From NCBI RefSeq assembly GCF_000192795.1, contig NW_007360652.1:1-44226 (forward strand): DNA of 44,226 bases, in the 5' to 3' direction. The notes beneath the pieces were generated by a model, which saw only the letters and a list, made by a program, of their open reading frames with translations, searched no databases and was not told the DNA's origin. Both the position numbers and the translations under genes were made by a program. Position 1 is the first letter of the stretch. Each line of letters opens with the position of its first letter. Source of the stretch: Vavraia culicis subsp. floridensis (lineage: Eukaryota; Microsporidia; Pleistophoridae). Shown in pieces: positions 17,241 through 26,966 of the stretch.

Positions 17241-18308
17241 ATGGACCGCTTCCTAAACCATCCCTCAGATCGCTCACTCTCTCCCATCAAGGAGCACGCA
17301 CCTCCCACCACGCTCTCAGAGCCGTTTCGCACCGTGCACGTGTCAAACCTGGCAGACGACTTCTACAGCAACCATCTCGACTGGCACCAGAGCACGTTGA
17401 TGTTTGTGTGCGAGAACAAAATCAAGCTGATGGACTTCTACAGCAACAGAATAACGGACCTGAAGAGCTTTGGCAGTGCGACCGTGACGTGCGTGAAGTT
17501 TGGATCGGACGGTAAGTGCGCAATTGTGGGAACGAGCAACGGCAACTTGCACATCGTAGACATGTGCACGCGGAAGACGAGCAAGTTTAATGTGCACCGT
17601 AGCAGGATTGGCACCGTAGAGTCGAAGGACAACATTCTGGTGACGGGCAGCAGGGACAGGCAGACCAAGTGCATGGACATGAGGAGCAAGCACATATCGT
17701 TTGCGGTGGAAAAGCACGTGCAGGAGGTGTGTGGCGTGCGGATGAATAGGAGTGCAACGATGCTGGCATCGGGTGGCAACGACAACAAAGTGTTTGTGAT
17801 GGAGATGCGGAACTTGAAGAGAGAGGTGAAGATCTGTGCGCACAGAGCAGCTGTCAAGGCGATAGATTGGAGCAAAGGAAGTGATTGGATGATGGTGAGC
17901 GGCGGTGGAACGGCCGACAAGATCATAAGAATTTGGAACGTGTACGGCATAGCGGGCGGCAGCAACGAAAACAGCAACCACGTGCACACGAACAGAGCGC
18001 ACGGCATGGAACCGCCGTGCACGACCGATAAAATGCTCGTGAAGGCGCAGTCGTTCAATTCGCAGGTGTGCAACGTGTACTGGTCATCGACCAACAAAAT
18101 ACTTTCAACACACGGATACTCCAAAAATGATGCTCGGATCAGCAATTTATCACTGCGTACAACAAATGTGATGTGCTCCCATAAGAACAGGGTCATACAC
18201 TTCGCGGTTAATGAACGGCTGGGATGTTTTGTGACGGGCAGTGCGGATAATAAGCTGTGCTTTTGGAGAATGGAGGACTTTGAGGATGTGGGCATGTGGT
18301 TGAGGTGA
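17241..18308 (+). CDS. Cdc20/Cdh1-type APC/C activator, WD40
   Basis: Cdc20 and Cdh1 recruit substrates to the anaphase-promoting complex. The 355-residue product has the family lead-in EPFRTVHVSNLADDFYSNHLDW at residues about 29-50, matching the (L)DAPxLxDDFYLNLLDW block. A seven-bladed WD40 propeller then runs to the end (for example CVKFGSDGKCAIVGTSNGNL, GGNDNKVFV, DKIIRIWN and CFVTGSADNKLCFWRM). The C-box D-R-[YF]-I-P-x-R is only half present: DRF at residues 2-4 is followed by LNHPS. The C-terminus is LR, close to the IR tail that docks on the APC/C. The N-terminal tail is far shorter than in yeast (about 30 residues), with two S-P sites. Cdc20 and Cdh1 cannot be told apart from this alone. 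AATAAA follows the stop within ten bases. Confidence 0.86.
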   Translation: MDRFLNHPSDRSLSPIKEHAPPTTLSEPFRTVHVSNLADDFYSNHLDWHQSTLMFVCENKIKLMDFYSNRITDLKSFGSATVTCVKFGSDGKCAIVGTSNGNLHIVDMCTRKTSKFNVHRSRIGTVESKDNILVTGSRDRQTKCMDMRSKHISFAVEKHVQEVCGVRMNRSATMLASGGNDNKVFVMEMRNLKREVKICAHRAAVKAIDWSKGSDWMMVSGGGTADKIIRIWNVYGIAGGSNENSNHVHTNRAHGMEPPCTTDKMLVKAQSFNSQVCNVYWSSTNKILSTHGYSKNDARISNLSLRTTNVMCSHKNRVIHFAVNERLGCFVTGSADNKLCFWRMEDFEDVGMWLR

Positions 18309-18354
18309 TGTAACAATAAAATGTATTATTTTGGATTTGTGTTATTGTATGGAT

Positions 18355-18514
18355 GGGGAGATGGGGAGATGGGGAGATGGGGAGATGGGGAGATGGGGAG
18401 ATGGGGAGATGGGGAGATGGGGAGATGGGGAGATGGGGAGATGGGGAGATGAGGAGATGAGGAGATGAGGAGATGAGGAGATGAGGAGATGAGGAGATGA
18501 GGAGATGGGGAGAA
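18355..18514. repeat. 8-bp tandem repeat, about 20 copies, G-rich
   Basis: Twelve units of GGGGAGAT (18355-18450) are followed by seven of GAGGAGAT and one more GGGG unit. The plus strand has twelve consecutive G4 tracts with 4-base spacers, a textbook quadruplex-capable layout. It lies just after the Cdc20-like gene. Confidence 0.95.
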
Positions 18515-18813
18515 TACGTGTATGGATGAGAAGAATACGTGCATGGATGAGGAGATGAGCACATAAACAAAAATTTGGTGAAACAGCGGTAATGCTCTAT
18601 CCGATCGTACGACAGGTGCAAGCGATACGATACGGTGGTCTTAACGTTAATTATTGTGTGATGCAAATGCTTTGTTCTCTGCGGTGAACGATACGGCCAT
18701 TCAATGCCGTTCATGGTACTACGACAAGACCGATTCGTTCATTTCAGAACGAAACAAAAGCTCCAAACATTTAAAACAACGCGCCACTTCACCGCATGCC
18801 GTGTTCGAGCAGC

Positions 18814-19020
18814 GACCAATCAATTTTTAGCAAAAGTAACCGCTTAAACGCTTCACTGTGTCTTAGCTCAGCGCACGTGGTGAGTCATCCTGGTTAGCTC
18901 CCTGTGGAGTGCTCAACGCTAACCTATCGTACCACGACATGCCTTGCAACATTAAACAGACCTTTTCTCCGCAACCGTACCGATCATTGTCCGTAACGCT
19001 TGCCGTTTTGAACCAATCAG
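18814..19020. promoter_or_regulatory. two distal CCAAT boxes
   Basis: gaccaatca at 18814-18822 and aaccaatcag at 19011-19020 both fit the NF-Y consensus RRCCAATSR or nearly so. A regulatory role is inference. Confidence 0.3.
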
Positions 19021-20918
19021 TGATGCACTCGGTCTCTCAGCCGTACATCTCATCGTTCTGTTCGTGAAACGGATCTTTTCGCTGTGTTTTAACCGTAAGC
19101 GTACATTTCTGCCATAAATACGGTCTTATGCCCGCCATTCGCGTTCTGGAACGGCAACGATGCTAAGAGACTGCACGGTTCTACCATTCAAGACATGGCG
19201 TGCACGCTTAGACGAGTAATTGCTCGTGATCGTTGTTGTTGATCAGGAGATGGAGCAACGGTTCCATTCGTGCATCGCTGCAATTTTTGGCAGTAGTTGC
19301 TCACATCATGGACACGGTGCTAATTTATACTGGGCATGCTTACCTGGCAGGTGCTGCCTGGTTGCGGTATACCTCTCTACCGGGTGTGTGTGCAAATCGA
19401 GGCGTGCACAGACAGGTGGTACTGAACCATTCGTTCTTTCGAGTCATTTGAAAGAATAAAACGGGCATCGGTAGAACAAATGAACCGCCCATACGAAATG
19501 AATCATAAGGGAAAAAAGGCGGTGCCATTCAAATGAAACAACTTAAGACGGTAGCTGAGTCATTTTTGTATCACAATTAGTAGAAATAAATAAAAAAATC
19601 ACAATTTTGCGATAAAATGAAAATACGCAGCTCGGATAGCCGCGATCTGGAAATGTGCCGCATGGCACGTTGGCAAAGTGGTACCCTCAAAACATAAATT
19701 TGGTGATAACATCAAATCGGACAATCACGGCAAAGGTGATAAATTGATCAGAAATATGAGAAGGACGAATTGATCGGGCCTAATCAAAGCATGAAACACA
19801 CGTGTGCACTGATTTATGAGCGGCACGGAGGGTGTGATAGAGGATGTGGCGCATTCATGTGCAAATTAAGAAACGCACCACTGTTGAGACACCAGCCCGA
19901 TCATTCAAACATCATCGGAGCCCGTCTTAAACCGCAGTACCGAACATTGCACGGCAATACCGCCCTATCAACCGTACACTTACGTGATTTGCTGTTCGAC
20001 CATGTCTGTACTCAACCACGAAGCACCTCTTTCACCACACAAATAACTGCGCCGTGTTGTTACATTTGTCCTACGTGCCACGGCACGAAAAGAAGTGCTC
20101 CGCATTTTAAAACGGTTTCTGCTCCGAATCGCAATTGACCACGAATTCGATGGCGCAGTTCTTCGTTCTACAGAACAGCAAAATATCCGCACACGGTGTC
20201 TGCGTTGCCTTCAGCGCTCGTGTGTGGTACGGACCGGCAGTGCAACACGGGTAGTATTTTTTGGTTGCCATTCGTGCGCACAGTTACCACGGATAGAACG
20301 GCGTGAATCATCCGTACCTGTTTTTACGAATCGAACGGAGTGTTGAACACAATCAAATGGGCGAACCGCTGTTTCGCCGTGAACCTGTAAATTTAAATTC
20401 TATTCGCTGAACGATTTGGTGATGATGCCGGCCCTCGGCTGATGATCATATTGCCGCTGATCACGCTGCGTTTGATGACCGAAAAAACGTGCAAAAAGGT
20501 ACAAACACCAAGAAAATGTGCAAAAGAGAATATGAGCACTGGTTGAAGTGTGCACCGCTGCCTTTTTCTCGTGAACACACCACAGAAACGTATTCAACGT
20601 GGTGCGTTCATTTCACTGAACGGGAATGTGCACTTCAACGCACCTGCTGTTGCGGTAGTGCCGATCAACTGCCCAAAAATTTATGTTTGGCGATGGAGGA
20701 TGGGAACAGGAATGTCACGTACAAGCCGAGTGCTGGGCATATTTGTTCTTGTTGCCGAGCAAACCTCGTAGTGCGCACGCATCCGGAAATTAGCACACTG
20801 TAGAACACACGGGTGCGTAAGCTGTGCGAAAATGAACGGTCATCAAACCATTTTAACCAGCGTTGAGGTGCAAGGAGCGTTGGTGCGCCTTCCACAAAAT
20901 TTATCTGCTGCTACAGCC

Positions 20919-20939
20919 GGTCATTTCCTTGAAATGACC
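20919..20939. repeat. 9-bp perfect hairpin overlapping a CCAAT box
   Basis: ggtcatttc / gaaatgacc with loop ctt. The right arm runs into CCAAT at 20938-20942. Confidence 0.85.
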
Positions 20940-21136
20940 AATTACTCGGTGTATACGCCGATCTCACGATCTAAAATACGCCTGGTGCTTCGAATAACGT
21001 GCCCTAATCATTGGTTGCCCATTCATTCCGTGCTATGTTACCGGCAAAGGGCGTTGTTTAACCTGTAGATTTCTATTGGGTGCTCGGTACGCGTGTTTTA
21101 AGCACGGTATTGTGCTCAGCAACCGCATTCTATTGG
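20938..21136. promoter_or_regulatory. cluster of four CCAAT/ATTGG boxes upstream of NF-YA
   Basis: CCAAT at 20938 (plus) and ATTGG at 21010, 21075 and 21132 (minus) lie within 200 bases and end about 190 bases before the NF-YA start. NF-Y binds CCAAT, so autoregulation is a natural hypothesis. Confidence 0.35.
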
Positions 21137-21296
21137 TAAAACCAAATCAACCACGACAAGGATCACCATTAGCGATCAGCACATCAATGATTGACGTGCA
21201 ATACCGTGCCACGCACACCAATGGCGCGGTATTATCATCCCTTGTAACACAACTACAATCAAAAAGGAAACTTTTCAGTTTTACAAAGAAAAAAAG

Positions 21297-21309
21297 TATT
21301 TAAATACCC
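21297..21309 (+). promoter_or_regulatory. TATTTAAATA plus CCC before NF-YA
   Basis: A TATA-like block runs directly into CCC, 18 bases before the ATG at 21328. Confidence 0.5.
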
Positions 21310-21327
21310 TCTGTGTACAGGCAGACC

Positions 21328-22071
21328 ATGCATGAGACAAACCACACCGAAAAGTATTCGTCAACCTACGAAAATGCAAAAAATGAGGACGAGTACGCCA
21401 AAGGCTACAAGGAAAAGTACAACGATGAAGTGGGGTACGATACAAACAGCGAGTACGATGCAAAATACGAAAATGCCCGTTTAGTAGTTAAAAATACTCC
21501 GAATACAAATTTATCTTTTGGTACAAATAATCGTTTCGAAAACGTGAACCGTTTTGAAGACACGAACCGTTTTGAAGACACGAATCGTTTTGAGGGTGGA
21601 GACCATTACAGCGAGAGTGCAAACTACGACGGTGACGTATACAAAAAGGAGAAGTTGTACGAGGAGAACATTTCTAATACGAGCAGCTTTAACGAGTTGA
21701 GCGGTGGGTTCGGCGCACTGAGCAACGACGTGAGCACCGGAAGCGAGTTTAAGCCGGAATACAAGGAGGGCTTTTTTCCAGATTTCAAGGAAAAGGAATT
21801 CGGGAGCAAATTCAAAACCGAGTTCATAAACATTGATGAGATGAGCGAGCAGCCTTTGTACGTGAACGCCCATCAGTTCAACTGCATACGCAAGAGGAAG
21901 TTGCGGAGGGACTTTTTGGACAGTATCACCAGGCCAAAGAGCGTCAATGGGAGCGGCTATCTGCACGAGAGCAGGCACAGACACGCCATGAACAGGCTGA
22001 GGGCGCCCTCTGGACGGTTTCTGACCAAGGAAGAGGCCAAGGAGGTGAGAATGAAAGAGAAGAAGACGTAG
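21328..22071 (+). CDS. HAP2: NF-YA / HAP2 CCAAT-binding subunit
   Basis: NF-YA binds the NF-YB/NF-YC histone-fold dimer and reads CCAAT. The conserved core sits at residues about 175-232: PLYVNAHQFNCIRKRKLRRDF (subunit-association helix), a linker, then YLHESRHRHAMNRLR and SGRF (DNA-binding helix and GxGGRF-type loop). The family's key Arg and His residues are in place. The N-terminal 170 residues are Tyr/Glu/Asn/Lys-rich and disorder-like, with tandem NRFEDT repeats at residues about 70-92; animal NF-YA is instead Gln-rich there. The open frame begins at a GTG (21313), but the first ATG is 21328, behind TATA and CCC signals. The C-terminus is strongly charged. NF-YB and NF-YC partners are not in this window. 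Confidence 0.94.
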   Translation: MHETNHTEKYSSTYENAKNEDEYAKGYKEKYNDEVGYDTNSEYDAKYENARLVVKNTPNTNLSFGTNNRFENVNRFEDTNRFEDTNRFEGGDHYSESANYDGDVYKKEKLYEENISNTSSFNELSGGFGALSNDVSTGSEFKPEYKEGFFPDFKEKEFGSKFKTEFINIDEMSEQPLYVNAHQFNCIRKRKLRRDFLDSITRPKSVNGSGYLHESRHRHAMNRLRAPSGRFLTKEEAKEVRMKEKKT

Positions 22072-24393
22072 TTGAGCGGTGTTTCGGTTTGCTGTTGCGC
22101 ATGGTTTTGTAGTTGTGGTTCGGTTGATCGGTATTGTAGATAGAAAGAAACGATTTATCAGTCATTTTGATGTAAATTATTATTACGTATAATAAAACGC
22201 ACATTAATTGCTTTGGTTTTGCACAACATGCAAATGTTTTTGTGTGTACTTTCGTTCTGCAATCCCCTTGTTCGGCGTAAAAGAATTATTGCTTATTTCC
22301 GTTTTTGAATATAAAAATTTTTGTGGAGAACAACGGAGGTGTAAAGAGGGCGTGGTTCTGTTCGTTCAGCAAAAAGTACATGGGAGGAACAACGGAGGTG
22401 TAAAGAGGGCGTGGTTCTGTTCGTTCAGCAAAAAGTACATGGGAGGAACAACGGAGGTGTAAAGAGGGCGTGGTTCTGTTCGTTCAGCAAAAAGTACATG
22501 GAAGGAACAACGGAGGTGTAAAGAGGGCGTGGTTCTGTTCGTTCAGCAAAAAGTACATGGGGATGCAAGGAGCAGCAGATGAAGCATAAGTACGCAATTG
22601 CAGTAAAAGGGTGGACCAAATAAGCGAACTTCGCGTAAAAAATGAAAGCGTACCAGTTAAATCAGAGATGTGATCGCGTACACGCACGGTTATTCCTGAA
22701 ATCCTTTCTGTTTGGTACGGCTCCGCCTCACAACCATGGCTAGCCGATTATCCTGACGTACCCACCCAAAATTTTTTTACGATGTGATCAGTGATATTTC
22801 CCTTCGCTGTGATTCTATCCTTACGATTTAGACCGTGTGACTCGATCATTGAATCTAAAACTGCTCATCATGATTTGTCTTTCTGGATTTAGCCGTTTCT
22901 AAAATGTCTTTATAACCAAAAACATTTGTTCATATTCACATCACCTCCGCACGCCACTTCTACACGAGCAAGCTTTTTATGTCCGTTCCTCCATCAATCT
23001 CAGTTTATACGCACATTTCTGCTTCTTTCCCTTTAAAATTTTCAGCAGTGCATTTGTTCACGCCATCTTTACCGTTTCTATGTGTATAAACCAGTTTTAA
23101 GCAAAATTTACCTCTTTCAAACCAAAAAATGGGTGCATCACCGCGTCCGTTTTTTGGTTTATACCGAAGCAAGTCTTCGTGACTTGATGAGCGAAAGATG
23201 TGATGCAGTGCTGCAGGGAAATTAAAGTAATGAGCAGATTGTGTTATTTGAATGAGAAAGAAGTAAAATCTACGCATTATTTCAAGGCTACCGCAGTAAC
23301 TCGATGGTAAATGATATTTCAAGGCTTAATACAAGTACGTAGTCAGCAAGCAATGCCGTTGTTGCAAAACAGGTAAGTGATGTCGTTCTATCTTGCTGAT
23401 CGTTTTGCCTCGTTCGTGCTTGAAATGCTACCATTAAGTCACACGCACTGATTTGTATTACGCATACCACCAATAGATTTATATTCATACAGATCACGCT
23501 TTCCATCGCGATAAGAATTCGTTTAAACGTCTCATTATCGGTTTTGCCATAGAACAGCAGCATTGCTGCATGTACCAGTGATCGTTTGTTTGCTCTGGAT
23601 TATTTATGTTCCGTGCCATGCCATTTACACCTCATTTTACGTACCGAACAACATACTGTTCAGCAGTTCTACGGGCTTGTTCCATTTTCAACCGATCTTC
23701 ACAGCCTTTCAACTTGATGTTTCCACGTTGTACTCCCATTACTTTATTTGCATCTCATTCAGCTGCTGCTCTCCCTATGCTAAGTCATTACATACCGAAC
23801 CGAGGCCTGCATTTTGTTCACAAATATTATCACCTGATTATTTTGCTACATTCACGCACAGAATGTCTCAATGATCTGCTGTTTTATCATAAATTATTAC
23901 TTTGTTGCATTATTCTATAGGTTCTACAATATTTGATGTGTGCATAAGTATTTTATACTATTATTTCCTTTTTTGGAAACTTGTTTATTGGCCGACCACG
24001 CTCTCCCAGCGATAGACCATCCGTGACTGAAACCTCAGATCAAGACGCGATTGTGATGTACACGCGAGCAAAATGTCAATAAATGACAGTTCTCGGCCAT
24101 AACAGCAATTTGTTCCCGTGGCACAAAAGCAAAAAATCGTATTTTTGTTCATCTACACGGCACTTTTAGTAAAAATCTTTCTTTCTTGCCCATTTGGGGA
24201 AGAGGCGTTGTGTCAAAACAACTTTTCTGTGCGCTGCACCTGGTACAGAAAGAAACGCCTTTTATTCCTCATTTAAAACATTGGATATGTGCTAATCGCT
24301 ATAAAATACGTGCTGTCCTCATATTTAGCAGTGATGCCCGCACGAACTTCCTAACTAAATGTTTATTTAATCACTCTGGAATTCTAGGATTAC
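22072..24393. other. 2.3-kb gene-poor spacer
   Basis: Holds a 59-bp tandem array near its left end. Open frames at 23.0-23.9 kb and 24.2 kb lack start signals, are not repeat-free in composition, and match no family that I know. No gene supported. Confidence 0.5.
22326..22559. repeat. 59-bp tandem repeat x4
   Basis: Four near-identical units (core gaacaacggaggtgtaaaga) with caacgg at 22331, 22390, 22449 and 22508. The period is not a multiple of three, arguing against coding function. Divergence between copies is only a few bases. Confidence 0.94.
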
Positions 24394-24816
24394 TTATTCT
24401 GCATTGGGCAGTCGCACATAGTTGCTCTGTTCCTCTCTCTTTCGTATTTGATAGCCTATCAACACAGAGATAACAACCACAAATCCAAAGAGCAGCACCT
24501 TTCCGATCGTTATGCCCTCCACAAACTCACCCATCATCTTCTTCATCTTCCTCATGAAGCCTCCCTTATCCTTCGTTTCGTTCTGGACGTCACTCTCCTC
24601 GTCCAGGCTGTTTTCGTCCTGATTGTATGAGGAGAGAACGATTTGTGGCGTTATACGACGTATCAGGACGGGGTTACGCGTAAGGTGCAAATGAGTGAGT
24701 GGGAGTATGTTGGTGTATGTGTGCTCGTAGTTGTATGTTAGGATGGATAGGATGTACGCAAGGATTACAAGCTGTAACATTGCTGGCCGTATTTTTTCTT
24801 GTTTTATGGTGGACAT
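24394..24816 (-). CDS. hypothetical two-TM protein, 140 aa
   Basis: No family recognised. ATG at 24816, preceded by an AAAATTAAAA stretch. The N-terminus has a hydrophobic segment at residues about 13-28 (MLQLVILAYILSILTY), possibly a signal peptide or anchor. A variable middle with an acidic patch (DENSLDEESDVQNE) follows, then a basic amphipathic stretch (MRKMKKMMGEF). The strong C-terminal membrane span is at about 104-122 (KVLLFGFVVVISVLIGYQI), with a short charged tail. It looks like a type I or tail-anchored surface or endomembrane protein. The composition is convincingly protein-like, and the neighbourhood is otherwise empty. Confidence 0.7.
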   Translation of the reverse strand: MSTIKQEKIRPAMLQLVILAYILSILTYNYEHTYTNILPLTHLHLTRNPVLIRRITPQIVLSSYNQDENSLDEESDVQNETKDKGGFMRKMKKMMGEFVEGITIGKVLLFGFVVVISVLIGYQIRKREEQSNYVRLPNAE

Positions 24817-24991
24817 GAAACGAAGTGTTTTAATTTTGTTTTGTTACATTTCGCCTTGTGATGATCTGAGGACGCGAACGAATGGTTTGGCAGACAGAAG
24901 ATGGATAGGTAGAGAGATTGCCCTTTACTTCGGCAGCCTGAGAAGTATAACACGCTGAGTTTTACAACAAAGGAGAACGAATCGTACCGGT

Positions 24992-25417
24992 ATGATGAAG
25001 CATGTGTTCAAACGTGATTGTCTAGCACAGTTTGAGTTTATTTCTCTCGCAGGAGAACACAGGCCTAAACGTATGATCACGTGTAGATCACTGAGGATCG
25101 ATCTGGGAGCATTTCGCGTTGTAGGAGCGTTCATATTTGAGCAAAGAAACGGTTCATGGTGCGGGCGTTCTTCTTGCTGTGGGAGAACAGATGAAATAGA
25201 TAACGTACTTGATGGAAAGAAGGAGAGAACGATAAACGTACTTGATGGGAAGAAGGAGAGAACGATAAACGTACTTGATGGGAAGAAGGAGAGAACGATA
25301 AACGTGCTTGATGGAAAGAAGGAGAGAACGATAAACGTGCTTGATGGGAAGAAGGATAGAACGATAAACGTACTTGATGGGAAGAAGGAGAGAACTAACA
25401 ACTTTGCACCCATTTAA
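24992..25417 (+). CDS. doubtful ORF containing 33-bp repeats, 141 aa
   Basis: The frame from ATG 24992 is held open largely by the repeat array, which is itself free of stops in both this frame and two minus-strand frames. It has no CCC/AAATTT or TATA-like start context. Its N-terminal 65 residues are Cys- and Arg-rich and unremarkable. I keep it only as a candidate: the repeated unit NVLDGKKERTI stays in frame in all copies. Confidence 0.2.
   Translation: MMKHVFKRDCLAQFEFISLAGEHRPKRMITCRSLRIDLGAFRVVGAFIFEQRNGSWCGRSSCCGRTDEIDNVLDGKKERTINVLDGKKERTINVLDGKKERTINVLDGKKERTINVLDGKKDRTINVLDGKKERTNNFAPI
25203..25395. repeat. 33-bp tandem repeat x6
   Basis: Six units of aacgtacttgatgggaagaa plus ggagagaacgata with A/G changes at a few positions. 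The period of 11 codons keeps several frames open on both strands. Confidence 0.93.
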
Positions 25418-26380
25418 ACAATACCTCACATGTAGAACTACGTATATCGTCCAATACAAGGTGGAAGTACGTTATTTTGGTGCATACCGAATCTACACGG
25501 GACTAGAACATACCAATGGAATTACCACGTTGTGGGCGAAGAGAACTGGTAGATGAAGATGTTTAGTTAAACACAAAAGCGAACTAATCAAGGAAAAGGC
25601 GCTTTGCCGATCAATCACCGGTTCAAATAAATACCGAATTTACTCTTTGTCTCGTTTACACCGTGCCATGGCATATCTACACGGCGTAAACAGCTAATTT
25701 GATAAAAATACCTTTTTCTGTGCAGAAATAGATCGGATCAATCTACAAATCTGAACAGGCTTGCTCTTACAATGGAGTTAAAACACTGGCAAGTAAATTT
25801 ACCTCTCAGACGAAGAACGTCAATCGATCTCCATGGTCGTATCAATAATAAATCATCTTCAGAGCAAAAAAAGATCTTCATGGTGATATATCCGTTTTCA
25901 GGCAAAGACTATTCTTACTTTTCGGATTTTTCATGATCAGCATGTGCCCAGATCATTTGTGCTTTCACATATTCTACATTGCTGCGATGCTGTCAAACAT
26001 GCTCATCAACATCAGGGTGCTTCTTTGCATTGCCATCTGCCACAAACACTTCGTTATTGGGCCATAAAGGGTGGTTAACGAGCCATGAGGACTTGAGCGT
26101 GTTTAAGAAACGTAAAAATTAGTGCAATGTTGCGAGAAAAGTGTATGGCTATGCATCAGTGTGTATAAATGCCGTTTATGAGCAATTTAGGACTAAATTT
26201 ACTTGCTATACACACCTATCCCTCGCGCAACTACACAAAGGTAGTTCGTACCATGAATGGATAACCTCATGGCACACAAAACCGTTGTAAAAGGTCCGTG
26301 AGCAAGGCACAGATTGGCAATTTATGGTAAATCTATCATTCTCACGTCCGGTACCTCACCGTGTACGAGCATGTGCCCGT
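25418..26380. other. gene-poor spacer
   Basis: Nothing recognisable beyond A/T-rich sequence and scattered short frames. Confidence 0.5.
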
Positions 26381-26704
26381 TCATGGAACTGTTTCTTTTG
26401 AGAACATCCAATCGTATCGCTGCATATGCCGCCTAAGTTTGATGCGTTGGTTATAACGCCGCATTTTCACGGCAGCTCCATCAATTTTCGATGAACTTTT
26501 AGCGATCATTTCCAGCCTCATTCTCAGGCATGCTTTTGTGAGTAGATCCATTTTTTGATATGATATTAGGTTGAAATCATTATTAAGATAGAATCCATGC
26601 TTTTTATCACCATCCGCTTCGTTGATGATGGTTCTCTTCTCAGTGCTGCATACGCTTTGTTTCCTAAAACTGCTGCTATCTGTTAATGAGCTGCACCCAC
26701 ACAT
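26381..26704 (-). CDS. possible small basic protein, 107 aa
   Basis: ATG-initiated minus-strand frame of 107 codons. The C-terminal half is rich in Arg, Lys and Met with helix-like spacing (LRMRLEMIAKSSSK, RYNQRIKLRRHMQRYDW), which could be an RNA-binding or structural segment. The N-terminal 30 residues are Ser- and Cys-rich and look less credible, and the true start might be the internal Met near residue 52. No start signal of the CCC type was found. No family recognised. Confidence 0.3.
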   Translation of the reverse strand: MCGCSSLTDSSSFRKQSVCSTEKRTIINEADGDKKHGFYLNNDFNLISYQKMDLLTKACLRMRLEMIAKSSSKIDGAAVKMRRYNQRIKLRRHMQRYDWMFSKETVP

Positions 26705-26920
26705 GTATGATCCTCTTGTCGCTCATTGACACGATGTTTTACCGTATGATACTCTAAGACTACCGCTACGTTCCATTTTATTTCTTACCAAACCTAAAAA
26801 CACCGCATTTCTGTGCCGTTGAGCTGCCCTAAATGCCTCCTTAATCCATTTCGCTTTCTTTCAACTGTCAATCACTGCTATTTCTCTTTCTTTCTCATTT
26901 GTCACACAAAGATCAAAAAC

Positions 26921-26937
26921 TATAAATAAAACACCCC
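26921..26937 (+). promoter_or_regulatory. TATAAATAAA plus CCCC before the DPH4-like gene
   Basis: TATA-like block at 26921-26930 and CCCC at 26934-26937, about 30 bases before the ATG at 26967. Confidence 0.5.
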
Positions 26938-26966
26938 TATTCAAAACAAAATACGGAAGTGAAAAA

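Larger units (their letters stand above)
18309..21327. other. 3-kb gene-poor spacer before NF-YA
   Basis: No gene or RNA recognised. Contains the GGGGAGAT array, a possible stem (ggttagc / gctaacc near 18890-18925), a perfect 9-bp hairpin at 20919-20939 and six CCAAT/ATTGG boxes. Base composition is noticeably less A/T-rich than at 31-34 kb. Confidence 0.6.

Noticed and set aside
18208..18714. minus-strand ORF of repeated SPSPHLPI
   Set aside because: Arises from the 8-bp array read in one frame; overlaps the Cdc20-like 3' end.
18892..18925. ggttagc / gctaacc stem, possible tRNA or small RNA
   Set aside because: No T-loop, anticodon or other tRNA elements; no B box such as GGTTCGA nearby. 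A scan for that motif across the window found no tRNA.
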